This document shows, one piece after another, positions 25,501 through 35,700 of a stretch of 64,000 bases of DNA. The notes beneath the pieces were generated by a model. It ran no database searches. It was not told the DNA's origin and saw only the letters and a program-made list of their open reading frames with translations. The stretch is from Plutella xylostella (taxonomy: Eukaryota > Arthropoda > Insecta > Lepidoptera > Plutellidae): the NCBI RefSeq assembly GCF_932276165.1, contig NC_063984.1, positions 1,495,501 to 1,559,500 of the forward strand, in the 5' to 3' direction. Both the position numbers and the translations under genes were made by a program. Numbering within the stretch: position 1 is the first letter of the stretch; each line of letters opens with the position of its first letter.

Positions 25501-26741
25501 GCACCCACGACATTCCTATAGCATCTGGTAGATTTGATGTGGAAGGCCGTGGACAGAGTGTGGTGGACCTTCTTAGCTGATGGCCTATGTCCAGAGCAGA
25601 GGACGATTGACTAATGGTATTCTTTGTAACGTGGGCCCATGCAAATAGCATAGAACTACATTTAATATTTCTGTAAAAAATATTATGTGTTTAATGTTTG
25701 TTTATACCTAAATGAACTTACCCGGTGGAGTGACGTTTCTGGCGTACCCGCGGCTCTTCATGTAAGGCAAGTAGTCCTTCAGCGTGAGCTTGGGGGTAGC
25801 CGCGGGGTCTCCCACGCTCGCGGCGTCGCGCCCCACGTCCGCGCTCTTGGCGGAGGATGCTAGTGACGCTGTGAATAATAAAAAATTATAAGTACATTAG
25901 AGTTCATTTATGTCAGCCGAATGCACCCGGACCGGTGGGCAAAAATTATAAGCGAGTGGGTGCCGAGCGACGGGCGAAGGCGGATATGGCGGGACGACCT
26001 GGACAGATTTTTGCAGGAATGGCGTCAGGAGGTCGACAACACAGACGTGTGGAATAAGCATGGGGTAAACCCAGCAGTGGGACACAGAGTTGGTTATGTC
26101 GGACAATGTCCATTCGATAGTGGCTACTTACCGGCCATTGACACGGTTTTCGAGATCATTTGATGTGTATAAGTTTATAAAAGTTTATGTATAAACGTGT
26201 ATGTGTAAATTTATTTATTAAAGTGTATGTATGTAGTGACCTGTGCCCTGCGCCCGCTCCTCGGCCTGCACCTGGCACGTGCCCCGCAGCCGCGCCGCCA
26301 GCGCCGTGGCGCTGTGAGACAGCCGCGTGTAGAACTCGATGCCCTTGTGGCATTTAGCGAGGAGTTCTTCGTAGGTGTCGTACGAGGTGATCAGGGCTGG
26401 AATGGAGAGGTTTGGGTTAATATCATGAGATTCGGAAGGTTTGAAGTACTTAGTAGAAATTAAATGGGCAATATTCTTATTGGGGCAATTTTGTGCCGGA
26501 CTATTTATGGTGTTCAGAGAACTGCCAAGGACTTTCTAGTGAGCTGAATAAGTCACCCAGTATTTTTATTATTGTAACTATATAAATATACTAGCTGTGC
26601 CCGCGCGCTTCGCTTCGCCTTAAAAAGTTTTCCCGTGGGAATACCGGGATAAAAAGTAGCCTATGTTCTTTCCCAGGGTCTAGACCGTATGTATACCAAA
26701 TTTCATTCAAATCCGTTCAGTAGTTTTGGCGTGAAAGAGTA

Positions 26742-26780
<39 letters not shown>

Positions 26781-29700
26781 CAGTTACTTTCGCATTTATA
26801 ATATTAGTAAGGATAATCAACTTGGTACGCGTGGATTCGGGAACCATCCGACAACACGGATAATATATCTTTTCATAAATCGGCTTATGAATGTTCTGAA
26901 TAATAAATAATTAAACACTAACCATTGATCAGCCCCTCTCGTTTACGGAGCACTTCAGACAGCAGTCTCCTGGACTCTCCATACGAGGCGTATAGAGATG
27001 TAAGCCTGTTGATGATGTTCTCTTGTGCGGCAAAGTTCTGCTCGATTATCTTCACCTGTGGAAGAAACATTATGGATATGTTATGATTTTACACAGAAAA
27101 TGTGTAGAAGCTATCACTCCTTTGTGTTTCTTCTTCCTAGCCTTATCCATATTATGTGTGTGTCATACGCTCATTCACTCTTCACTCTAACATGTAAACT
27201 TCGATTCGAAGTAGCTTTGCTGTATTTTCTACCGAAACTATTCAAGAAAGATATATTTTAAACAACTTTTCTGTCAATATTTTTCCAAATAAACTTCTCG
27301 CTTTCAAGTATGTGTTTACCCGGTACACTAGCATCGTGTTACCATCCCAACGCATATCGAATAGTGATCTCAAGACCTTCTGTTGATGATGATACTAACC
27401 TTATCCGTATGCTTCTCAATAGCCTGTTGAAACAGTTGCGTGTGCGGCGTGCTCTGAGCCAACAGCGTCCCGGTGATATCATCAGCATTCAAGTCTTCCC
27501 TCAGTTGCTGTATGAGGGTAGACCGTTGTGACTGCATCTCCTTGGCTTTGCTGACAACGCGACGCATTTCTAGCATCGTGTCGCGGTCGAGGCCCTCTGA
27601 AGGTGGAATGGAGAGTAAAAGTAAGATAAGAGGAGAATAATCGGGACTATTTATGGGAATGGCGAATAGTTAATGGAGAGAGGATGAAAAGTAGATCACA
27701 CATAGTGTTCGAAAGTAAATACATTGTTGTTGTTATTTACGTAAGTTCATTAAAACTAATGAAACCATCGGAAAAGCCCCTTTTCCAAGTATTTTAGTTA
27801 GGGAAAAATGACTTTAGAACAGACAAAAGGGGACTGCAGAATCATAGCTTCAGAAACCTATTTCTGCCTTCCGAAAAATTCTAGTACACTCACCAATATT
27901 ATCAATGCTCGGTATCTTGGCCTCAAGCTCATCCAGCGGTTGAGCCAACAGCCTCAAGTTGGCAATATGCAGCGTCATGGCCTTGTGGAGCACCTGGTTG
28001 CTCTCGTTGGTTCTCGAGTGGGCTTCCTGGTACTTGTTGAACTCTCTAGAAAGTTCAGTTTGAACTATTGAGGGCGGGCGCGGCCCGATGACTTTTTGGT
28101 ACTCTTTCTCTTTGGCTGCTTCTTCCTGTAAGAGGGTTTCGATGTTATGGTATAAATAACGATGATAATGAAAGTATAAATGATTACTTATACACTAAAT
28201 CCTTAATAAAAGTCATATATTTAAGTTTTGATGTCTCTCTCAAACCATACATGTAGCTATGCATTAAATTATACGTATAATACTGAAACTCTACAAAGAC
28301 CGAAAATGGTAAGATGCTTGATTTACCATACATTTTGTGAAAATAAATAAATAACTACCTGAATCATGGTTTTGCATTCCGACAATGTGTTTTCCACATC
28401 GCTGATTATCTCCGCGAGGTTGTTCATCGAGTCTACGAGGGACTGGATAATTTCTGTTTTAGCATTCATGGCGGCGCATCTGTCTACTATTTCTTGTGGT
28501 ATCCTGTAAAACATAATTTCACACATATGATCAAAGATAAAGATAAAAATTATTTATTCGGTGACCAGCACCACACACCAAAAATACATAAGGAAACAAC
28601 AAATAAAACAAAAGAACTTATATGACTAAACTTATAAGTCGGTACTTAAAATTACACATAATAGGCATACAATTGATAACGGTGTGTGTTGTCCAGCACC
28701 GAAAAGGCCCGCGCCTCAGCTTGCACCGCTTTATGTGAGGTGGCATCCACCCACCTGACGCGGCACTGATTTTCATCATTGTTGCTCATTCGCCCAAGTA
28801 AAACATAAACAAGTCTGTTAGGTAAAAGTTGTAAGTTTCATAGGATTAAAATGTAGTGTGATCCAAATCTTCTGAATTTTTTTTCCAATAGTATCAATTA
28901 CCCATTTTCATAATGTATTAGATTTATCAACTAAATAAACAATCTTATGAATCACACAAAGTCACTATTCGTCACATCATACATCCAAAGATAAAATTTA
29001 TCTCTGCATAATGCCAATGGCTGATAAAGTTTACACATTTACTTTTATTCTACCTTAACTTTACTAAAACATCATACTGTAAACAAGAACATCAGTCTTC
29101 CCTCAAAATATATTCTACAAGACCAATGAACTTTCCTCTTGACCAACAAGAAGAAAAGAAAGGTTATTGACGTTATTGTACAGACACTGCCAATGAGTCA
29201 TGCTAACAACTAACAATTATCATCACATCATCTAAGCGTAAAACTTTTCTACAATCTGAGAAGGCACTAACTCCTGACATACAGATTCTCCTAGTTTAGG
29301 AGTTACGGCGACACCTTTTAGGATATGTTTTTTATTTTTCAATAAAATATTTATTTTATATTTAGTTGGCAACATGCGATCCGCGCTAGGATAACCATAA
29401 GCAGTTCATTTGGTTCTTTATGATTGGAATAAAGTTATGATTCACAATAAAGTTACGTTTATGTTACTACAAACCTTTGTTCCGCATCCAGGACATCTAG
29501 CTGGTCTAGCTGCAGAGATGACATGAACTCCATGATCTCGGTGTTCTTTGACTCAGCCTGGTTCACGACTTGTCGGAGCAACTTCGCCTTCTCCTCGGAG
29601 TAGAGGGAGGACGCCTCGTGGGCCACCATCGGGATGAGCCGAGAGAATATGTCTGGACCTGACACCTGAAAGAGATTATGGGGAGATAAAATTAAGCTTA

Positions 29701-31139
29701 CAACAGGCTGTGTGCTTATTTAATCTGTAAAACCTGCATTTAGCATCAATAAAAGTGGTATAACTTCGAATAAGTCTTACCTCTGGATCATTGAAGTTGA
29801 TTGGTATTCCTTTCACCAAACAAACAGGCTTCAGATCAATAAGGAAGTCTTTATCTGGCACCTCCTCATGGTAAATAAACTCATTCTCATTCTTAGCCGC
29901 TTTCCTCTTTCCTTCTACCACATCATTCGTGAATGTCAAAGCCTCATTGGTCACCTTTACTGGTTCAATGTATTTGGCCAACTTTCTCGCTTCACCAAGC
30001 TTGTGGACTGCTAGTTGGTAGAAGGCTACCCTCTCCCCCATCTTCTGTTGTTCCTCAGCATTCATTCCCTGATACAAGCAGACAATACAGCCGATGTATG
30101 AGTTCCTGAATGAGAGGTGGCGGTGCCAGTAGTTGTACAGTTTGGTTCCGATGATTTCGTGAATGTTGTCTGTGCCAGTTGAAGGCCCGAGTATGGCTAG
30201 TGAGTTTTTGTAGAATGCCCTCACTTGGTTTGCAACAGCACCTATAATTAAAAAGAAACATTTAGTATTACATTATTTTATAACATGAAAAGGATACAGA
30301 CAAAGACATAGTAGTAGTGTCAGTAAGCAATGAATAGAATTCTGATAAAAAATACATACCAATAACACTAGGCTTCTTTGTATCTTGGATACTCTTCTCC
30401 AAAATGCACTCTTGGCCCTGAGCGAAGCAGATCTCCTGCAGCAGGCGCACAATGTCCGGAGACACGTCCATGCCCTGCGGCTGCGGGTAGTGTTCCATCA
30501 GGTACTGAAACGCCCAAGCCGCCTTCTGGTAGTGAGTGCAAGCCAGCTTCAGGCTATCTCCGGAGGTGCGAGGTTCAGAGGCCGCTAACTGAGTGTGCAG
30601 CGCCCCAATGTTGTACAGAATACAAGCCATTTCAAATCTTATGTCCGCCGACGTGCAGTTCATATTGGCGTAAAGATCTTTCCTGCAATTGGTTATTGAT
30701 TAGGAGAAGCCATACAAAGAAACTGTTCATTGGTAAGTTTTATGGTGAAATACTAACCACACGAAGTTTACGGAGGCTGGTTGGCCTTTAGCCATGGGGA
30801 ATCGGCTCTGCATGGCGCGTAGCTGGCAGAAGTATCTGACGAGGGCGGCGAGCCCGGACGCATCCGTAGCGGGCCGCACCGCCGCCGACCGTAGCCCCTC
30901 CAGCTGATGCAACTCATTGCCGTAGTTATCAGGATCCTCTCTATACGCCTCCGCTATATACTGAAATACAACATCAAGAATACATCATCGCGAAAACAAA
31001 GAAATGCAAGAAGTTAAAGAAGCTTATCGAAAAGATTAGAAGACCTATTTACCTGTTTCAGTTTTGGTCCAAAATGTGTAGTTTCGGGACTCACTTTCAG
31101 CTCGAAGCTGATCATGAGCATCTTAGGAACAGCCTCCAT
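13585..31139 (-). CDS. mop: HD-PTP/Myopic homologue (PTPN23), 20 exons, about 1878 aa
   Basis: ESCRT-associated Bro1 protein acting in endosomal sorting of ubiquitinated receptors. Exons, minus strand: 31139-31053, 30960-30758, 30682-30360, 30241-29781, 29665-29475, 28503-28359, 28125-27894, 27596-27400, 27055-26923, 26396-26241, 25868-25722, 25452-25369, 25289-23742, 23538-22787, 22607-22464, 21795-21667, 16416-16238, 15706-15522, 14414-14292, 13802-13585. All phases join and the sum divides by three. Start MEAVPKMLMISFELK matches the family N terminus. Residues 1-360 are the Bro1 domain, about 362-715 the coiled-coil V domain, about 785-1550 a low-complexity linker, and 1555-1815 a PTP domain. 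The PTP loop reads HCSSGGGRS (Cys near 1737); a Ser replaces the usual Ala, the substitution reported to inactivate vertebrate HD-PTP, and no WPD loop is seen. The C-terminal tail is charged. Confident on identity, less on exact exon edges. Confidence 0.93.
14115..14245. mobile_element. MITE-like inverted repeat in HD-PTP intron 19
   Basis: About 131 bp with imperfect inverted ends AGCTTCACCATACTCTG and AGTTTCACCATAGTCTG. Non-coding. No convincing flanking duplication. Confidence 0.5.
14440..14938. mobile_element. hAT-type MITE with AATACCGGTATT repeats, copy 2
   Basis: Second copy of the element at 7785-8263, in inverted orientation within intron 18 of the HD-PTP gene. Ends are TAGGGCATGCAATACC and its complement. 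The flanks ATTTAATA and ATTTTAAT form an imperfect 8-bp duplication (one-base slip). The central part aligns with copy 1 on the opposite strand but is diverged. Confidence 0.82.
16749..17642 (+). CDS. LINE ORF1 protein, coiled coil plus FP-type C-terminal domain, 297 aa
   Basis: RNA-binding chaperone ORF of the LINE. Residues 1-45 are polar, with a basic stretch SKRKRT. Residues 45-140 are Glu/Lys-rich with a regular hydrophobic pattern typical of a trimerising coiled coil. Residues 140-290 (starting YLEIRNVPAETNETKQ, then DIRDIYRIPGK and VIVELSTKEKK) resemble the RRM-like FP-type domain that is common in insect LINE ORF1 proteins and was first named from a baculovirus protein. It has no zinc knuckle. 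The ORF is complete and starts at the only in-frame Met with a suitable position. This is a retroelement protein, not a viral gene. Confidence 0.8.
   Translation: MPLTHSPSKSGSDTNLLGKDKDTNQDFLHTISTRSKRKRTDEDLAATIENELKSFKTEIMAMLTTWKQEDDYKQNQRDEILKEIKNSTQELEKSMDFISSQYEEMSIKINGLEQKTKMQDEMISTLRSEIENLHRESKKSYLEIRNVPAETNETKQILTTSVVTLCKTINVEVSPADIRDIYRIPGKRDANKPVIVELSTKEKKLSILKTSKIYNMQHKTSKLNASHLGFKQTSPIYLSDHLTPYANRLFFLARDLTKSNLYKYSWSSMGKVFIKKSDDTPAILIKNEEQLLELKSK
17916..20852 (+). CDS. LINE ORF2 endonuclease/reverse transcriptase, 978 aa
   Basis: Enzyme of the CR1/Jockey-group LINE. The AP-like endonuclease occupies about residues 38-245: MTQNIRSINA, LTECWLD, the Asp/Asn loop GDVNIDIK and the DHRPVTIS end motif are all present. 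The reverse transcriptase spans about 470-770 with LIHPIHKGG, NYRPISVLPALSK, FLDLAKAFDTV, GVPQGSVLGP and the palm motif FADDTALVY. The C-terminal 200 residues are Lys/Arg/Tyr-rich. No stop or frameshift is seen, so both ORFs of this element appear competent. Confidence 0.9.
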   Translation: MVDIISIQDEIDSFSVSDSFLLDPEEYSKTCRGTTSLKIMTQNIRSINANLDSFCLLLKRTKVDIDILVLTECWLDAIKPIPQIRGYNSFATSNLLNQNDGIVIYVRDNITCTVDEPVCDETNCLTVKIKEDTAIVAIYRSPSFSNTDKFLSSIDVVLTSMKSFTNIFFIGDVNIDIKPNNLDRSSNSYLNLMAEHGLLPAHTYPTREDNCLDHINLKSQFRAQTYVLKTQVTDHRPVTISLDCIKQNENTSVNTLRNKINYPKAISFLETSDLEPILSFNDPNKAADLLVNKITRALVENTSTLHIPRRYRVFKPWMTTGLLKCTKTRDKLHAKTKQQPGNQIVSLTYRRYRNFCNSLLKKLKTSYEKIELEKAANNPKKTWNIIKDITHLKQYKKPPTELLKSNATDEINAINEVNAYFSDIGQSLAKQILQNHDITRDSGIPKHIHTRSFVLLDTDDNEVHKVINNLKSDSAAGLDGIAIKFIKMTKHIIIPYLTHIFNMCFKNGVFPDLFKKSLIHPIHKGGNRDVVGNYRPISVLPALSKILEKLMNSRLTNYLEKENLISNSQFGFRAGRSTEDAVSSLTEYIVDLLDNKRKCIGIFLDLAKAFDTVSIPILLSKMENIGIRGQSLEIFSDYLTNRTQRVKIGNLTSSDLPVTFGVPQGSVLGPSLFLIYINELCLHTPVNGRIFSFADDTALVYEGETWMEARNNAETGLQKVMIWLQNNLLSLNLTKTKYMSFSIRSPNLHEMSIKAHSCNFPNTSTCNCTQLAKVSSIKYLGVILDDRLSWSYHLDYVTTRTRKLIYLFKKLRHIASPKLKKTLYLAMGQSILSYCISVWGGACKTKILKLERAQRSLLKVLYLKPYRFPTFSLLSEIEVLSIRQLFIEKIILIYHRKIPFDPNIYKNKRRNDLICKPPKVRTDFARRHSKFIAPYLYKKINRILKLYTKTTHQCKIDIRNWLMTYDYANTESLLVITV
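21440..21545 (-). mobile_element. Decayed RTE fragment
   Basis: Short minus-strand remnant (GTCAACCCCAACGAACAACG, then GGTTCTTCGGTAGGTATGAC) that parallels 10330-10390. It lies in HD-PTP intron 16, beyond the LINE. Confidence 0.5.
21823..22181. mobile_element. PIF/Harbinger-like MITE with 25-bp inverted ends
   Basis: 359-bp element whose ends read GGGGCCGTCCATTAATCACG and continue TGAGG on both strands. It is bounded by TTA on each side (21820-21822 and 22182-22184), the 3-bp target typical of PIF/Harbinger. Long C and T runs lie inside both arms. It sits 27 bp upstream of HD-PTP exon 16, near its branch-point/acceptor zone in intron 15. Confidence 0.78.
22787..25452 (-). other. HD-PTP linker exons: Tyr/Asn/Gln/Pro-rich
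   Basis: Exons 12-14 of the HD-PTP gene encode roughly 780 residues of low-complexity protein. Exon 13 (1548 bp) is rich in Tyr, Asn, Ser, Pro and Gln. Exon 14 opens with short repeats of the form NYQSP/NYQNP before a Lys/Glu/Pro-rich part that leads to the PTP domain. In human HD-PTP the equivalent is a Pro-rich ligand-binding region. Composition is read directly; any phase-separating or prion-like behaviour is inference. Confidence 0.8.
25541..25640 (+). mobile_element. RTE 3'-tail remnant
   Basis: Plus-strand fragment in HD-PTP intron 11 containing GATGGCCTATGTCCAGAGC, a diverged form of the RTE 3' end. Too short to classify further. Confidence 0.5.
25915..26090 (+). mobile_element. RTE-like C-terminal coding fragment
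   Basis: Plus-strand remnant in HD-PTP intron 10. It translates as DRWAKIISEWVPSDGRRR followed by IWRDDLDRFLQEW, a diverged counterpart of the DRWSRKVLEWRPR..RWSDDL tail of the intact RTE ORF. Confidence 0.65.
26591..26813 (-). mobile_element. Lep1-like Helitron-type element, copy 1
   Basis: On the minus strand it begins TCCTTACTAATATTATAAAT and ends CACAGCTAG. A TC start and CTAG end, inserted between A and T with no duplication, fit non-autonomous Helitrons of Lepidoptera. An internal (CAGA)n microsatellite of about 40 bp is present. Located in HD-PTP intron 9. Copies 2 and 3 are at 49690 and 50256. Confidence 0.7.
28540..28790 (-). mobile_element. Probable LINE 3'-end fragment
   Basis: In HD-PTP intron 5, on the minus strand, this ends in a TTTATCTTTATCTTTG tail after a non-coding region, a pattern of LINE 3' ends. 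No coding part remains. The class is uncertain. Confidence 0.4.
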
Positions 31140-31544
31140 GGTTTTCTCACGTTATTTATCACTTTTATATCGTAGAAATTTATAAAAACACTTTGATTTC
31201 ATTACAAATTAGTTTGGCTGTCATCATTTTTGTTTGGATTGTTTTTTTTTTCGCTGAGGTTGTGAAAGTGTTTTGTTCGATTTCAAAAAAAATTGTGGCA
31301 ATTAATCGAATAAATTAATCGAATTAATCGATTATTTTCTTCCTCAGAAGAATAAATCGTTAGTTTTTATATCGTTACTAGGGACATCACTACTATATGA
31401 AAAAAAAACATTTGTTTTGTTCATAGAGAAAAAATAAACAATTGTGTAAAGAGTGCCATCTGGAGGAGTTTTTTGTCATACTCTATACGTCATACTGAGC
31501 CTACAACGCCATCTCTTTATATTGCTCAACCTCATTGTACATAC

Positions 31545-31577
31545 ATACAGGGTGCCCTGTTGGGACACCCTGTATAT
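31545..31577. repeat. Short hairpin with TACAGGGTG ends
   Basis: A 33-bp near-perfect palindrome, TACAGGGTGCCC against its complement. It looks like the two fused tips of a deleted MITE. Confidence 0.45.
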
Positions 31578-31594
31578 ATAGATATTGTTATCAC

Positions 31595-31730
31595 AAGTTA
31601 ATAGCCGGATCTCCACCAAACGATCCAATGCGATCCGATCGCCCGATCCAAGAAGTTTAGTATGTAAGATTCCTTGGATCGCGCGATCGGATCGCGTTGG
31701 ATCGTCTGGTGGGGATCCGGCTATTAACTT
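31595..31730. mobile_element. 136-bp hairpin MITE
   Basis: Almost the whole element is one inverted repeat: each arm of about 58 bp starts AAGTTAATAGCCGGATC and contains several GATCC/GATCG motifs, with a loop of about 20 bp. It would fold into a long hairpin if transcribed. It lies in the shared upstream region of two divergent genes. Confidence 0.7.
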
Positions 31731-32741
31731 CAATCTATAAAGATATAAGACATATTTGCGTTGACGTAGTTACACCACACAACAGTTATTACATTTATCA
31801 GCTAAATTTAAGTTCAATCTATTTATGTACCTACCTACATGCAACAATAAATAAAAAACAAATTATTATATAATTCTTTATTACCTCGCATATAACAATG
31901 TTTCAGTTCAGTTTTGTTCATGTCACTTGTAAAATAATATGCGAGTGGGTGTGTGTATTCCTTTCACCATGAAAACCAATTCATGTTTTGCTAGTTTATG
32001 TTTCGCAAGAGAAGCAAATCTTGTCACTTGTGGTGATAAAGTCATTTCGTCCAATAGTGCATCATTTATCCTCGCGAGGCAAATCTTTGACGACATTTAT
32101 CAGTTTGGTACACATAGTATTTTAATCTTCAGCGGATATGAAGATGTCGATCGCTCTTTGCCAGTGCCGCCATTTCAGCTCGGTTCCCGTGGAACCACAT
32201 GGAACCTGGATCCATATGGAATCTGTCAGGTCACAAGAATTTCATAAAAACACTTTTTGCAGATAAAGATGCTTTTTCTTGACACACCATGTTTATTTTT
32301 ATTTGTAGGTATATAAAATTTATAAATAACGATATACCGAGAGTATAGGCTTTTATTTTTATTACAAAAATGTTATTTGCGAGACATTGTAAGACAACTG
32401 AACTGACACTGACACGCAATTTCTTCATAAAAGCCATAGATCATGACAATGTTAACATTCAAATACTACTTATCTATGTGTCTTGTTATTGTTCTATGGT
32501 CTTGTTGATAACGCCATCTTACATCTTTTTTGGTAGTAAGAGTAATATAAAGAGATGGCACTACCTTCTACTAAAAGTTCAGCCATTAAGGCACTGACTC
32601 CCCCCTGGTTTTGTTTATGGTTTCATGGCGGCGATCGGCGCTTGTGTTGTGTTGATGTTTATTTTCTTTTCCAAATACTAGAAAATAAACCGTATTATAC
32701 CATTAACTGCATAAGAAAATCTAAATCTTTGAATCCTAATC

Positions 32742-35700
32742 ATGAAGTTAAAAAAGTTGAAAGTGGACCAGGAGGTAAGGGTTAATAAATTTATCAAAAA
32801 CTTCAAGAGTCGGCTCAGCAAGAAGCAATCTTCTTTCGTTTTACAAAGGTTTCCTATAAATATCTGCCTTTACACTTCTTAGAACTTAAATCCATTCCAT
32901 ATGTAAACATTTTCCATAAACCACTTCGCCCAAAACCTTGCCACTTTCACTAAATAACCTTTTTGAAAACCACAATCACTACATTCTAGCTGGACCCGGC
33001 GATTCCTCAAGCTGAGATAATCGAAGCAGACCAGTACAAGCGGTCTTACTTCGGGCCCGACATCCCAACTCTCGAACTGGAGTGCTGGGAAGAGGAACTG
33101 TCTGAGGCTCAGCTGCAGGCGTACAAGAATGCTGATGAGGAGTACAAGAGCATTCAGAATAAACTGGATGACATTGTGAAGGAGACTGGAGGAGAGATCG
33201 TGTACAATGGAGATCAGTTCACGGCTTACCAGCTGCTTGGAAAGTGAGTTTGATGCTGGTCAAGTTTTTTAGATAAACTGGTGCAGTGTGGCTTGCAGTG
33301 TTGATTAAAATTTATACCAGACTTGTAGAGTGTCAGTAATGTAGTAGCAGAGCAGTTAAATTTCCAAAGTGTAAATAGTTGGAAATACTAAGTACATATT
33401 CCGGAACCAATTTCTGCCCTCAAATATTGAGATTGCTTGTATTTCCTGATACACACTTTTTAAAAATAAATACTATTACAAACTATTGATTATCATATAT
33501 CTTTTTATTTTTCAGGCAACCTGTTCTTAAGGACTTGGAGAAGCAGAGTGCGGATATCATCAGGTCTCGGTCCAGGTCTCTCTCTATATCCAAGGAATCA
33601 TCATCAGGCAAAGGAAAGAGGGGTGTGTATTTAATATTTGTCTGCACATTTTCATAGAATGTCTGGTAAGTTTTTGTTAGTATTTTTTCATAGCACAAAA
33701 TCTTTTATCTACAGGATTTTCAAAGAAGAAAAATAAATCTTAATAGGTTTCTCATGGGAATAATGGAATAAAAAGTTTACTATGGCACTCTCAAATCTAT
33801 CCCCTTACCATTTTATATTTTTATCAGTGTATTCAAATCTCGATTTTATTGTGCATAAAACAGCCAAATTATACCAACTGCTCCTTCAGAAGACACAAAT
33901 AAACCAACACAATTTCATGCTCTCAGAACAAAATGTTTTTAGCAATAAGTCCACATTTTGTACACTTATGTCATATTTGTGCAATAAAGTATCAAATAAA
34001 TAAATAAATAATTATGTATATCCCACTGTATAATGTAATTACAAAACATTCTTTAACTAACCACTATGCCACGTCCAGGTCGGCCACGCAAGAACCGTGA
34101 GGAAGACCGCGACTACTCGCCGTCGCCGCCGCCGTCGCCCGACGCGCGCCACAAGAAGAAACACAAGAAGGACAAACACAAGGAGCGAGACACCAAGACC
34201 AAGGACAAGACGCTGGCTCCTTCCAGTAAGTTTATCAAAACTGGTTCAAACACAGCCATACAAACCTTCCTCTTAAACATCCTTCCTCTCTCTGTAGTGA
34301 TTTCAATTTCAATAAGTACTGTAGATAAATCGACAGACAATCTATCTACAGTCATAGGGTCACAGCAGTTTCGGTGGTTCTTCTCTTGATAAAGGGAGCC
34401 ATTGCCTGAAACTAGTGTTATTTAAAGTTATGTATCTTTGTGTACAAGAAAGGTCTGAAGAGATCAAGATCTGTCTTTAAAAATGTTAGTTTACTGGTTA
34501 TTATTATTTCATTAGGTACCTACTGACTATGATAAATCATTGTAAAATTGTACTCCAAATGTAATAAGAAGCTATATGATTTTCACTGTGTAACTGATAA
34601 AAACAAACCATCTTCCAGACGTCCACAGTGTGGTCACCAACGTGCGTCCATCGGAAGCGTCCGCCATCGGGGGCCTGTCCACCGGCAACACCGCCAAGAC
34701 CACGGCCATTGTTGACCTCACCAAGGAAGACGGGAATAAGAATGTGGCGGATTCTAGGGAGGTGTCCTTCAACAAGCTGCAAGGTATTGTTGCGAAAACT
34801 TTGATAATTTTTAGTCAAGAGTAGGTTGAGTTGTGATGGTATGGATGGATGTCTTATCTGCACATCAAGATTTTAATTTGGCACAAATAGTTAGGAGCTT
34901 GTATAATGTATAAAGACATCATCTCATACATCAGCTGAAAATAGACAGCTGCTTCCATAGGCCTCTCAGAAGGAGCTCCACAATAATTGGCATTCCTCCT
35001 TGTATATTCCTCATTCAAACTTTACGAGGGCTATTTAAGTTCATCAGCCTTACTTTAGGCTGGAGGCACACACTAGATTTTCCTCCCACTTCAACTTTGC
35101 AGATTGTAAGTGTTTAGTTACTACAGTAAGCTTAGTTCTCTGTTGAATTACAAATTATATTTTTACTGACACAATTCATCATTCATCCCCCAGGCAAGAC
35201 GTTCCCGTCTCTGGTGGTGGTGGCGCGGCCCTACCTGCGCGCCAAGGACGCTGCCGCGCCGTCAGACCGCCCCGCGCTCGATAGCAAGGTAACTAATGCC
35301 AGGCTTGTGTCACTCCGCGCGTTGGCGGCGCAGGCGCCGGCCTGGCGCCTGCCGCCTCGAGGGGGCGAATCTAGTCGGCTGCCGCAAGCGGAAGACGATA
35401 CACGCGCGCGCTATTTGTTCCTATTTCGTACTAGTTTATAAATGTCGTATTTAGGTATTTATTAAAATTTATGAATAGAAAAATGGACATAAAAAGAAAA
35501 AAAGCAGCAAAAAAATACTGTGCCGTATTTAATTGCTTAAATACGGATCGGGATCCAATTATTTTTTTTTAGATTACCAAAAAGATGCTGACACCTTAAA
35601 CTAATCTAAGTATTTTATTGATTTCTTCTAGGTTCCTTATTTGAAATGAAATTAATCCGAACTACAAACCCTTTTTTTTCTCCATGTTGAACAAAGTCTA

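Larger units (their letters stand above)
31140..32741. promoter_or_regulatory. Divergent intergenic region HD-PTP / Merlin-fusion gene
   Basis: 1.6 kb between two head-to-head ATG codons. It holds a triple ATTAATCGA motif at about 31300-31340, a small hairpin at 31545-31577 and a hairpin MITE at 31595-31730. The part before the plus-strand ATG (about 32600-32741) is likely its 5' UTR. Transcription starts are not identifiable by eye. Confidence 0.4.

Noticed and set aside
13585..31139. Two adjacent genes, an ALIX-like Bro1 protein and a separate PTP
   Set aside because: Exon phases join across the whole set, the N terminus matches HD-PTP and not ALIX, and the PTP exons lack their own start.
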